A DNA stretch of 6,068 bases from Candidatus Omnitrophota bacterium (GCA_023247935.1 JAHFFM010000120.1:1-6068); one strand, 5' to 3'. Positions 1 through 6,068 are shown, counted from the first letter of the stretch. The notes: a model not told the origin generated them from the letters alone. Translations and numbers: made by a program.

Positions 1-2
1 TG

Positions 3-821
3 GCCATCAATTTAGATAAAGAGCCGGAAGCGCTGGAGGCTTTGGAGGACAGCAAAGCTTCCGTGAAAATGGGTTTTGGAAAGGCGCGGGACGGCAAAGT
101 TTGTCCCGTGAACGCGCAAAGCGAATACGCTTACCGTCTCGGCATTGATGACGATTTGAAATTCCGGACCAACCAGAAAACTTATCAGGAAATTTGTTTT
201 GAGCAGGTGGGACTTGAATTTAAAAAAGAAGACTATGATTTTTCTCCCGGTGAAGAAAATTTAAATCTCGCCAACACGGCGCTTAAAGAAAGAGGTTTTG
301 ACCCTTTTAAAAGAAATAAACGCGTGATCGGTTTGAACACAGGCAGCGGCAACCGCTTTGCCGGAAAAAAACTTTCGCCGGGGCAATACAAAACACTGGC
401 CGAAAAACTTCATGCTAAATTAAACGCGGATATTTTTCTTTTGGGCGGCGAAGACGAGAAAGAAAGAAATGCCTGGATTCAAAAAAATGCGGCTATGCCT
501 ATCGTGAATACGGGAAGTCATTCTATTCAGGTTTTTTCCGGCATCGTCAAAGCATGTGATTTGGTGGTGACGGGGGATACCACGGCCATGCATATCGCGA
601 TTGCCATGAAAGTGCCGGTTCTGGCGTATTTTGCGTCTACCTGTGCCTCCGAAATCGAGCTTTATGGCCGCGGCCGCAAAATGGTGTCTCAAATTATTTG
701 CGCGCCTTGCTATAAAAAGATTTGCCCCATTGACGAAAAGTGCATGGCGGACATGGACCTGGATGAATTAACGGAAAAGGCGGCTCAAACATTGAAAGAT
801 TATGCGATTCGCGTTTCTTGA
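3..821 (+). CDS. Glycosyltransferase family 9 (heptosyltransferase-like), 5' end missing
   Basis: The frame is open from the first bases of the window, so the gene begins upstream. The TTG at 42 is only an internal codon. About 272 residues are visible, while GT9 proteins are usually about 340-350, so roughly the first 70-80 are missing. GT9 enzymes (ADP-heptose:LPS heptosyltransferases such as WaaC/WaaF and relatives) transfer heptose from a nucleotide sugar to the lipopolysaccharide inner core at the cytoplasmic membrane. Recognisable family signatures are the LNTGSGNRF stretch (about 333-359), which opens the C-terminal donor-binding fold; GDTTAMHIAIAMKVPV (about 572-620); an EIELYGRG block (about 652-675); and a cysteine-rich tail, CAPCYKKICP then CM (about 700-746). 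The downstream neighbour, a GmhB-like phosphatase overlapping by 20 bases, supports a heptose role. The exact donor and acceptor cannot be read from the sequence; GT9 also includes non-heptose enzymes. Confidence 0.9.
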   Translation, partial: AINLDKEPEALEALEDSKASVKMGFGKARDGKVCPVNAQSEYAYRLGIDDDLKFRTNQKTYQEICFEQVGLEFKKEDYDFSPGEENLNLANTALKERGFDPFKRNKRVIGLNTGSGNRFAGKKLSPGQYKTLAEKLHAKLNADIFLLGGEDEKERNAWIQKNAAMPIVNTGSHSIQVFSGIVKACDLVVTGDTTAMHIAIAMKVPVLAYFASTCASEIELYGRGRKMVSQIICAPCYKKICPIDEKCMADMDLDELTEKAAQTLKDYAIRVS

Positions 822-1350
822 CCGGGACGGGGTGATCAACCGTTTTCCGGGAAAAGGCAAGTACGTCACGGGTTTTTCGGAGTTTAAGATTTTACCCCAA
901 GCTTTAAAGGCAATCCGGCTTTTGACGGAGGCGGGCTATGAATTGGCCGTTATTTCAAATCAGGGATGCGTCTCCAGAAAGCTTATCACCAAAAAAAGTT
1001 TGGCGGACCTGACAAAATACATGCTGAAAGAAATCCGCGAAGCGGGCGGCCGCAGTCCCAAGGTTTATTATTGCGTTCACCAAAAAGCAGATAACTGCGC
1101 CTGTAAAAAGCCCAAAACACTTTTGTTGAAAAAAGCCGTGGGGACCCGCAAAATAAAACGCTCGGAGATTTGTTTTATCGGCGATTCCGAAGAAGATATG
1201 GAGGCCGCGAAGAATTTTGGCTGCCGTCCTGTTTTGGTGCTTTCGGGCCGTTCCAAGAAAAAAGACGTTCCGGCTCTTTCGGTGAAACCGGATGCCGTGC
1301 ATAAAAATTTATGGGAGGCTGCGCGTTGGCTCGTAAATCAAAAAAAATAG
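802..1350 (+). CDS. gmhB: HAD-IIIA phosphatase, GmhB-like (heptose 1,7-bisphosphate 7-phosphatase)
   Basis: This 182-residue protein is close to the 191 of E. coli GmhB. It is a cytoplasmic HAD-superfamily phosphatase; GmhB removes the 7-phosphate from heptose 1,7-bisphosphate during ADP-heptose synthesis. HAD motif I is D7-R-D9-G-V-I-N, with D7 the expected nucleophile and D9 the acid/base. Motif II is S52-N-Q. Motif III is the K102-K103-P stretch. Motif IV is G127-D128-S-E-E-D132. A structural zinc site typical of GmhB and HisB-N is seen as C91-x-H93-x5-C99-x-C101. The start ATG lies inside the end of the GT9 gene (20-base overlap) with only a weak purine stretch upstream, suggesting translational coupling. 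The loop after SNQ reads GCVSRK, where GmhB usually has a form like SGIARG, so substrate preference is uncertain. A histidinol-phosphate or other sugar-phosphate phosphatase is the alternative, but the GT9 neighbour favours heptose. Confidence 0.82.
   Translation: MRFAFLDRDGVINRFPGKGKYVTGFSEFKILPQALKAIRLLTEAGYELAVISNQGCVSRKLITKKSLADLTKYMLKEIREAGGRSPKVYYCVHQKADNCACKKPKTLLLKKAVGTRKIKRSEICFIGDSEEDMEAAKNFGCRPVLVLSGRSKKKDVPALSVKPDAVHKNLWEAARWLVNQKK
1313..1318 (+). promoter_or_regulatory. Shine-Dalgarno site deciding a TTG start
   Basis: GGGAGG lies 7 bases before the TTG at 1326, which is ideal spacing. The in-frame ATG at 1311 overlaps this site and has no purine-rich site of its own upstream (the preceding bases are AT-rich). 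The site lies inside the end of the GmhB-like gene, so ribosomes finishing that gene could reinitiate here. Confidence 0.6.
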
Positions 1351-2450
1351 TCATCCTTTATGCCAGCGCCGGGCATGGCCATGAAAAAGCGGCCAGGGCG
1401 GTGGATGCGGTTTGCCGTACGAACCCTTCGTGGGACGTGAAGCTGGTGGATGTTTTGGATTTGACGGCCATGGGTTTCGGCAAGCATTACCGCGCGCTTT
1501 ACTTTTTTCTTATTAAAAAATTTCCAGGGGTTTGGGGTTTTTTTTACGGGCTCACGGATTTGTCCTGGGTTTATTTTTTCGTGAAACCTTTGCGCCGCAT
1601 CAACAATCGCTTTTTTGCCAACAAACTTGAAACTTTTCTTAAAAATGAAGCGCCTGATGTCGTTATTTCCACGCATTTTTTAGGGTCGGAGGCAACCAGC
1701 CACCTTAAAAAAACAGGGAGGATCAAAAGCTCGTTAATCACCGTCATTACGGATTATATGCCGCATGCGTTTTGGATTGATTCCCATACGGATGCTTACG
1801 CGGTAGCCACGTCGATGACCAAAGAAAGCATGAAGCGCCGCGGAGTCGTAGAGGAAAAGATTTTTATCACAGGCATTCCCATCGAATCTAAATTCTACGC
1901 GCAATTGGACAAACAGCAGGCTATGGAATCCTTAGGGCTTAAATCCTCACTTTTTACGGTGCTGATTACAAGCGGGGGTGCGGGCGTGGGAATAGCGGAT
2001 GATTTGGTGAAACGCTTGTCTATCGTGGAGCCTCGTATCCAGCAGCTGGTTGTTTGTGGAACAAATAAATTGCTGTTTGAGGATTTGCGGGAAAGATTCG
2101 GCCAGAGTTCATCTATTCGTTTGTACGGTTTTGTTGAAAATATCAATGAATTAATGGCCGCTTCGGATGTGGTGGTGGGTAAGGGCGGAGGATTGACGAT
2201 CACGGAATGCCTTTGCGTGGGAAGGCCCATGGTTCTTTTTGGAGCCGTGCCGGGCCAGGAAACAAGAAATGTGGAGCAGGCGGTCAAATACGGCGCCGCC
2301 AAGGCCGCAAAATCCATTAATCAGGCTGTTCAGTTCGTTTTAAATTTTCGTCAAAACAAACAAATGACGAACGACGCGCTCGCGGCCATCGAGAACCTTC
2401 GGCAGGAAGGCTCGGCGCATAAAATTGTGAAATTGGCGATGGAATTATAA
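1326..2450 (+). CDS. GT28-family glycosyltransferase, MGDG synthase / processive diacylglycerol glycosyltransferase-like
   Basis: The protein has 374 residues from the TTG start; an ATG at 1311 would add five. It matches the two-domain plan of monogalactosyldiacylglycerol synthases and UgtP-type diacylglycerol glucosyltransferases, which move a sugar from a UDP-sugar to diacylglycerol at the inner face of the membrane. The N-terminal MGDG-synthase domain opens with a beta strand and S14-A-G-H17-G-H19, the lipid-acceptor loop. It continues through an aromatic and basic segment (about residues 50-95) suited to membrane contact, and T142-D-Y-M-P-H147. The C-terminal GT28 domain begins near TSGGAGVG (215-222) and carries the donor-binding stretch G287-G-G-L-T-I-T-E294, then GRP. 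There is no signal peptide or clear transmembrane helix, as expected for a peripheral enzyme. It overlaps the GmhB-like gene by 25 bases and abuts the next gene. The sugar and lipid used, and whether it acts processively, cannot be told. MurG is a distant relative but lacks this N-terminal domain. Confidence 0.85.
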   Translation: MARKSKKIVILYASAGHGHEKAARAVDAVCRTNPSWDVKLVDVLDLTAMGFGKHYRALYFFLIKKFPGVWGFFYGLTDLSWVYFFVKPLRRINNRFFANKLETFLKNEAPDVVISTHFLGSEATSHLKKTGRIKSSLITVITDYMPHAFWIDSHTDAYAVATSMTKESMKRRGVVEEKIFITGIPIESKFYAQLDKQQAMESLGLKSSLFTVLITSGGAGVGIADDLVKRLSIVEPRIQQLVVCGTNKLLFEDLRERFGQSSSIRLYGFVENINELMAASDVVVGKGGGLTITECLCVGRPMVLFGAVPGQETRNVEQAVKYGAAKAAKSINQAVQFVLNFRQNKQMTNDALAAIENLRQEGSAHKIVKLAMEL

Positions 2451-3137
2451 ATGGAAGCTTCTTTTAAAAAACAGGTCAGTCAGCATCTCGAAATAGAAGC
2501 CGCGTTTGGTATCACGCATCTGGTTTCTCCTGCCGGGTCTTTGACTGCGCGCCCCATTTTGGAGTCGCGTGAGCAAAAAACAAAAAGTCTGGACGCGCTT
2601 CGCGAGGAATATAAAAATTGCCAAATGTGTCCGCTTAGCCGGGGCCGCACGCATGTGGTTTTTGGTTCCGGTAATCCGGAGGCCGAATTGATGTTTGTGG
2701 GGGAGGCGCCGGGATATGACGAAGATTTGCAGGCGCTTCCGTTTGTGGGTAAGGCGGGGCAGCTACTGACCAAAATTATTGAGGCGATGAAACTCAAAAG
2801 AGAAGATGTTTATATCGCGAATTGCTTGAAATGCCGGCCTCCCCAAAACCGCAATCCGCTTCCTTCGGAAATCGTCATTTGCAGCCCGATTTTGGAAAAA
2901 CAAATAGAAATCATTCAACCCAAGGTCATTTGCGCGCTGGGTAAATTTGCCGCGCAGACATTGTTGAAAACAGATGAGCCTATCGGCCGGTTAAGAGGCC
3001 GTTTTTTTGACTGGCATCGCGGAATAAAATTAATGCCGACTTTTCATCCCGTATATCTTTTGCGCAACCCGGGAGATAAGAAGATTGTCTGGGAAGACGT
3101 TCAAAAAATCATGAAAGAATTAGAGGTTTCCATATAA
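2451..3137 (+). CDS. Uracil-DNA glycosylase, family 4 (iron-sulfur type)
   Basis: This 228-residue enzyme removes uracil from DNA, starting base-excision repair of deaminated cytosine. The family 4 hallmark is a [4Fe-4S] cluster, and four cysteines sit at the expected places: C57-x2-C60 and C128-x15-C144, the latter spacing matching Thermus UDGa. Motif A is G84-E-A-P-G-Y-D-E-D, with E85 in place of the aspartate used by family 1 enzymes. It is followed by PFVGKAGQLL (97-106), the NCLKCRPPQNRNP segment (124-136) and the DNA-intercalating motif H199-P-V-Y-L-L-R-N-P207. The first 50 or so residues precede the core and look like a low-conservation extension, common in larger members. The ATG follows the previous TAA with no gap, and only a weak GATGGAA site lies upstream, so expression probably depends on coupling. 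It is not obviously linked in function to the glycosyltransferases before it. Confidence 0.93.
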   Translation: MEASFKKQVSQHLEIEAAFGITHLVSPAGSLTARPILESREQKTKSLDALREEYKNCQMCPLSRGRTHVVFGSGNPEAELMFVGEAPGYDEDLQALPFVGKAGQLLTKIIEAMKLKREDVYIANCLKCRPPQNRNPLPSEIVICSPILEKQIEIIQPKVICALGKFAAQTLLKTDEPIGRLRGRFFDWHRGIKLMPTFHPVYLLRNPGDKKIVWEDVQKIMKELEVSI

Positions 3138-3143
3138 GCTTTA

Positions 3144-3268
3144 CAAAACCAATGAGAAAAACGGGTCCTGTCACCCAACGCATTTTTTTTATTGTCCAAA
3201 AACGCTATCATTCCTCAAAAATTACTGGTGCGATGTTTGGGCGCCACCCCTTTTTCTCATTGGTTTTG
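3144..3268. repeat. Long imperfect inverted repeat (125 bases) between the two gene groups
   Basis: The left arm 3144-3166 and right arm 3246-3268 are complementary: 18 consecutive pairs (3144-3161 with 3251-3268, CAAAACCAATGAGAAAAA), one C-C mismatch (3162/3250), then 4 more pairs (GGGT/ACCC). The 79-base spacer holds further nested pairing: CCCAA 3174-3178 with TTGGG 3237-3241, and CGCA 3179-3182 with TGCG 3229-3232. It starts 7 bases after the uracil-DNA glycosylase stop and ends about 40 bases before priA. As RNA it would form a long stem-loop in the 3' region of the first transcription unit or the leader of the second. Possible roles are mRNA 3' protection, an unusual transcription boundary, or a remnant of a small non-coding mobile element. 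No target-site duplication is visible beside the arms, and there is no T-run directly after the closing arm. Confidence 0.85.
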
Positions 3269-3309
3269 CGTCGGTTGATGGACTCGTTGTTTGGAGTTTG
3301 AGAATAAAT

Positions 3310-5301
3310 ATGCCTTTGTATGTGGATGTTGCGCTTGCGGTGCCTTCCTCGAAGTCTTTTCAATATTCCGTCCCGGATGATTTAGCATCCAAAATGAGCC
3401 CTGGCTTGCGCGTTTTTGTGCGCATGCGAAACCGGCGGATGGCGGGCACTGTAGTGGGAATTTCTTCGGTCAAGATTGTTGAAGAAATAAAGCCCATTGA
3501 AAAAGTGATTCATGACCATCCAGTTTTGGATGATGCCATGCTTCAGTTGGCCGAATGGATGTCTCAGTATTATCTTTGTTCAATTGGCCAAGTGATTGAC
3601 GCGATGCTTCCAGCGGCTTTTCGAAAAGGGAAGCATTTTATGAAAAGTCGCTCAGCTTCTTCAGGTCACACGCATGAAATAGACAGTCCGCATGATTTAC
3701 CACTCACACAAGCGCAGCAAAAAGCTTATGACACAATTTTGAGCAACATTCATTCGAAGCGTTCGGGGATTTTTTTGCTTCATGGGATCACCGGCAGCGG
3801 AAAAACCGAAGTTTATATTCAGCTCATCCGTAAGGCTCTTGAACAAGGGCGTTCCAGCATTGTACTGGTTCCTGAAATATCTTTGACCCCTCAAGCCGTA
3901 AATCGTTTTTATTCCCGTTTTGGAGATTGCGTGGCCGTGATTCACAGCCGTTTAAGCGGCGGGAAACGAGTGGAAGAATGGCATCGGATTCAGTCCGGCC
4001 AGGCAAAGGTGGTAATTGGCGCACGATCCGCTTTGTTCAGCCCGGTTCAAAATTTGGGCTTGATTGTAATCGATGAAGAGCATGAAGGCTCTTATAAACA
4101 AGAAGAAGCACCGCGTTATCACGCCAGGGAAGTGGCCAAAAAACGCATTGAACTTGAAAACGCGGTGTTGGTGATGGGCAGCGCCACGCCGTCCCTTGAA
4201 ACGTTTTACGCCTGCCGGAAAGGCGGCGCGGCTTGCCTTGATTTGCCGCAGCGCATCGAAAGCCGGCCTTTGCCTGCGGTCGAGATTGTAGACATGCGGC
4301 GCCAGCAGGAAGGAAAGAAGGAGAGGATTTTCTCAACGCTGCTTGAGCAGGCCATCCGCGACACGCTTTTTAAAAAAGAGCAGGTCATGCTTCTTTTGAA
4401 CCGGCGTGGATTTTCAACGTACCTGCATTGTTCGTCTTGTGGTTATGTCATGACTTGCCCGAATTGCCGCATCAGTCTGGCTTATCACTTTGATAAATCC
4501 ATGCTGCTTTGCCATGTTTGTCATTATCAGTGTTTTCCGCAAAAATTATGCCCCGGCTGCCAAAAAAATTATCTTCATTATTTTGGGGTGGGCACGCAAA
4601 AGGTGGAGCAGGACGCCTTACGATTGTTTCCGGAGGCGAAGTTGGGGCGGATGGACGCGGATTCAACGTCGCGTAAAGATTCCCATGAAAATATTTTGAA
4701 GGCATTTAAGAAAAAGGAAATCGATATTTTAATCGGCACGCAAATGATCGCGAAGGGACATGATTTTCCGAACGTTTCTTTGATTGGCGTGATTTCCGCG
4801 GATACTGCTTTGCATATTCCCGATTTCCGCTCGAGCGAGAAAACATTTGATCTTTTAACGCAGGTGGCGGGCCGCGCCGGACGCGGTGACATCCCAGGCA
4901 AAGTTTTAATTCAAACGTTCGTGCCGCATCATTATTCCATTCAAAGTGCCAAAGAGCATGATTTTCACGGTTTTTATGAAAAAGAAATTATTTTCAGGCG
5001 GGAACTTTCCATGCCGCCGTTCACGCATTTGGTGCGGGTGATTGTGCGCGGCGTGTCCGAGAAAGAGGTGGTACGCCAAATTCTGACTTTGGCCAAAGAA
5101 TTACGCCAGAAAGCCGGGGATGGGCCCATTCACGTGTCGGGTCCGGCGCCTTGCCTAGTTTCCAAGGAGCATAGCCAATACCATTGGAATTTGATGTTAA
5201 AGGGTCCGGATCAGGCTGCGGTCAGCGTGTTTTTAAAAAGCGTCCTGGATTCATTCAAAAAAACAAAAGTCGTAATCGCGGTGGATGTAGACCCTGTTTA
5301 A
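3310..5301 (+). CDS. priA: Primosomal protein N' (PriA), replication-restart helicase
   Basis: PriA recognises stalled or repaired replication forks, unwinds DNA with 3'-5' polarity and starts reloading of the replicative helicase. From ATG 3310 it has 663 residues. This start gives the usual PriA opening (MPLYVDVALAVP); an in-frame TTG at 3298 would add four residues but has its GGAG almost touching it. The order is: N-terminal 3'-DNA-binding domain (about 1-105), short linker, then superfamily 2 helicase. Walker A is G159-I-T-G-S-G-K165-T, the DEEH box is D255-E-E-H258, motif V is G476-T-Q-M-I-A-K-G-H-D, and motif VI is Q518-V-A-G-R-A-G-R-G. Eight zinc-binding cysteines (374, 377, 383, 386, 401, 404, 414, 417) have exactly the E. 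coli spacing. E. coli PriA has 732 residues; the difference falls between residues 108 and 132, where its winged-helix domain would be. Def and fmt follow, a common bacterial order. Confidence 0.96.
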   Translation: MPLYVDVALAVPSSKSFQYSVPDDLASKMSPGLRVFVRMRNRRMAGTVVGISSVKIVEEIKPIEKVIHDHPVLDDAMLQLAEWMSQYYLCSIGQVIDAMLPAAFRKGKHFMKSRSASSGHTHEIDSPHDLPLTQAQQKAYDTILSNIHSKRSGIFLLHGITGSGKTEVYIQLIRKALEQGRSSIVLVPEISLTPQAVNRFYSRFGDCVAVIHSRLSGGKRVEEWHRIQSGQAKVVIGARSALFSPVQNLGLIVIDEEHEGSYKQEEAPRYHAREVAKKRIELENAVLVMGSATPSLETFYACRKGGAACLDLPQRIESRPLPAVEIVDMRRQQEGKKERIFSTLLEQAIRDTLFKKEQVMLLLNRRGFSTYLHCSSCGYVMTCPNCRISLAYHFDKSMLLCHVCHYQCFPQKLCPGCQKNYLHYFGVGTQKVEQDALRLFPEAKLGRMDADSTSRKDSHENILKAFKKKEIDILIGTQMIAKGHDFPNVSLIGVISADTALHIPDFRSSEKTFDLLTQVAGRAGRGDIPGKVLIQTFVPHHYSIQSAKEHDFHGFYEKEIIFRRELSMPPFTHLVRVIVRGVSEKEVVRQILTLAKELRQKAGDGPIHVSGPAPCLVSKEHSQYHWNLMLKGPDQAAVSVFLKSVLDSFKKTKVVIAVDVDPV

Positions 5302-5331
5302 ATGAAATGTTAAGATAATTCTTCTAAATTT

Positions 5332-5338
5332 AAGGGAG
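5332..5338 (+). promoter_or_regulatory. Strong Shine-Dalgarno site for def
   Basis: AAGGGAG is followed by 5 bases before the ATG at 5344. It is the clearest ribosome-binding site in the window, and it lies in the 42-base gap after priA. This suggests def is translated independently of priA rather than by coupling. Confidence 0.75.
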
Positions 5339-5343
5339 AAAAC

Positions 5344-5841
5344 ATGGCGGTTTTACCGGTAGTGAAGTACCCGGATCCAGTGTTAAGCGCCAAGACCAAA
5401 GAGGTGCGAGTCATTACGGATGCGGATCGAAGGCTCGTGATAGACATGATTGAAACCATGTACGCGGAAAACGGCGTAGGGCTTGCGGCCAATCAAGTGG
5501 GTATTTCCAAGCAATTGTTTGTAGCCAGCGCGGATCAGGTTAAGGGCAAGGAGCTTGTTTTTTTTAATCCCAGAATTGTGCGCTCAGAAGGGGTTATCAA
5601 GGAATTTGAGGGCTGCCTGAGCGTACCTGAATTTTATGAGCCGGTGAAGCGGGCAAAGCGCGTTTGGATGAGGGCTTTGGATTTGGACGGTGAAGAAGTT
5701 GAGGTGAAGGGCGAAGGGCTTCTTTCCCGTATTTTTCAACATGAAATCGACCATTTAAACGGGATTCTTTTTATTGACCGCCTGGGTTTTTTGAAAAGCC
5801 GCAATATTAAAACCCGCTTGCGCAAAAAAACCGTTAGATGA
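5344..5841 (+). CDS. def: Peptide deformylase
   Basis: This 165-residue metalloenzyme removes the N-formyl group from nascent proteins at the ribosome exit, before methionine aminopeptidase acts. All three family motifs are intact: motif 1 is G44-V-G-L-A-A-N-Q51-V-G; motif 2 is E89-G-C91-L-S-V-P; motif 3 is H133-E134-I-D-H137-L. C91, H133 and H137 are the expected metal (Fe/Zn) ligands, with E134 as the catalytic acid/base and Q51 stabilising the transition state. Length and motif spacing are typical of bacterial deformylases, and the lysine/arginine-rich tail (about 150-165) is a C-terminal extension of the kind that can contact the ribosome. The ATG has a strong AAGGGAG site. The stop overlaps the fmt start as ATGA, coupling production of deformylase with the enzyme that adds the formyl group. 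Confidence 0.97.
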   Translation: MAVLPVVKYPDPVLSAKTKEVRVITDADRRLVIDMIETMYAENGVGLAANQVGISKQLFVASADQVKGKELVFFNPRIVRSEGVIKEFEGCLSVPEFYEPVKRAKRVWMRALDLDGEEVEVKGEGLLSRIFQHEIDHLNGILFIDRLGFLKSRNIKTRLRKKTVR

Positions 5842-6068
5842 AGCTGGTTTTTTTTGGGACCAGCCCGTTTGGCCTGCCTTGCTTAGATTCTATTCGTCAA
5901 TCCCAGCATCAATTGTTAGCGGTTGTTACTTTTCCGGATAAGCCCAGTGGCCGGAAACTTGAACTGAAACCTTCGGCGGTGAAACGTTGGACCTTAGACC
6001 ATTCCATCCCGGCCATTGAAATGGTTCCTTATGCTGAATCCGAATGCTTCACCAAGCTCAAAATGCTT
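5838..6068 (+). CDS. fmt: Methionyl-tRNA formyltransferase, N-terminal part (3' end cut by window)
   Basis: The frame runs open from ATG 5838 to the last base, 77 codons of a protein that is normally about 310 residues. Fmt transfers a formyl group from 10-formyl-tetrahydrofolate to the initiator Met-tRNA. The visible part is the start of the Rossmann-like catalytic domain: MKLVFFGTSPFGLPCLDSI matches the usual opening of the form MKIVFFGTPEFAVPSLEAL, and V35-T-F-P-D-K-P-S-G-R matches the conserved VxxPDxPxGR stretch, followed by the L-x-P-S-A-V-K segment. The catalytic Asn/His/Asp residues lie further downstream and cannot be checked here. The start overlaps the def stop by 4 bases (ATGA), and no separate ribosome-binding site is clear, so translation is probably coupled to def. 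Confidence 0.93.
   Translation, partial: MKLVFFGTSPFGLPCLDSIRQSQHQLLAVVTFPDKPSGRKLELKPSAVKRWTLDHSIPAIEMVPYAESECFTKLKML

Noticed and set aside
42..44. TTG at 42 as the start of the GT9 gene
   Set aside because: The frame stays open back to the window edge and the upstream residues (INLDKEPEALEAL) match the GT9 family, so this is an internal codon of a gene cut by the window.
3144..3268. Integron attC recombination site, because ACCCAAC at 3173-3179 fits the RYYYAAC core
   Set aside because: The partner site reads GTTTGGGC (3235-3242), which does not fit GTTRRRY. The strongest, near-perfect pairing lies outside these sites rather than between them, and no integrase or gene cassette is in view.
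3144..3268. Insertion sequence or MITE with target-site duplication
   Set aside because: The bases beside the arms (TTTA on the left, CGTC on the right) show no direct repeat, and no transposase fragment lies inside. It remains possible only as an old element.
3275..3307. Sigma-70 promoter for priA using TTGATG at 3275-3280
   Set aside because: The only AT-rich candidate for a -10 box (about 3302-3307) is roughly 21 bases away and a poor match, so I could not support a promoter. One probably exists somewhere in the gap or upstream.
3138..3309. Classic intrinsic terminator after the uracil-DNA glycosylase gene
   Set aside because: The long stem is AT-rich with a 79-base loop, and the closing arm is followed by GCGTCGG rather than a T-run. 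The local 4-pair hairpin before T8 is too weak to call.
4490..4699. Second plus-strand reading frame inside priA, and the many minus-strand frames throughout
   Set aside because: They lie wholly within well-supported genes, have no recognisable domains or ribosome-binding sites, and encode compositions expected from reading coding DNA out of frame.
5302..5343. Promoter for def from the GATAAT at 5314-5319
   Set aside because: No TTGACA-like box sits about 17 bases upstream, and the gap is only 42 bases. Read-through from priA is simpler.

Overview
The window is a compact, single-strand (+) stretch of an ordinary bacterial chromosome. It holds five complete genes and two genes cut by the window edges, in two closely packed groups separated by one 172-base gap. 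The heptosyltransferase-like and heptose-phosphatase-like genes point to a diderm with a lipopolysaccharide-type envelope. Base composition is moderate, with frequent A/T runs. The mix of a GT9/GmhB pair, a GT28 glycolipid synthase, a family 4 uracil-DNA glycosylase and a priA-def-fmt block resembles uncultured lineages such as Omnitrophota. That placement is a guess from gene content, not a result.

Region 1 (1-3137) reads as one transcription unit: a GT9 glycosyltransferase (5' end missing), a GmhB-like HAD phosphatase, a GT28/MGDG-synthase-like glycosyltransferase and a family 4 uracil-DNA glycosylase. The first three genes overlap by 20-25 bases, and the third stop codon directly abuts the fourth start codon. 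The first three genes fit cell-envelope sugar and lipid glycosylation. The fourth is a DNA-repair enzyme that apparently rides along in the unit.

Region 2 (3138-3309) is the only real intergenic gap. It contains a 125-base, near-perfect inverted repeat (23-base arms with one mismatch, 79-base spacer) lying between the two gene groups. This is the most unexplained structure in the window.

Region 3 (3310-6068) is priA-def-fmt, an order common in bacteria: replication-restart helicase PriA, peptide deformylase, and methionyl-tRNA formyltransferase (3' end missing). Def and Fmt form a matched pair: Fmt formylates the initiator Met-tRNA, and deformylase removes the formyl group from nascent proteins. 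PriA has all helicase and zinc-binding motifs but appears to lack the winged-helix insertion present in the E. coli protein.

I see no mobile element genes, CRISPR array, tRNA or rRNA, and no convincing case for a wholly new system. The items worth a second look are the long inverted repeat and the shortened PriA.
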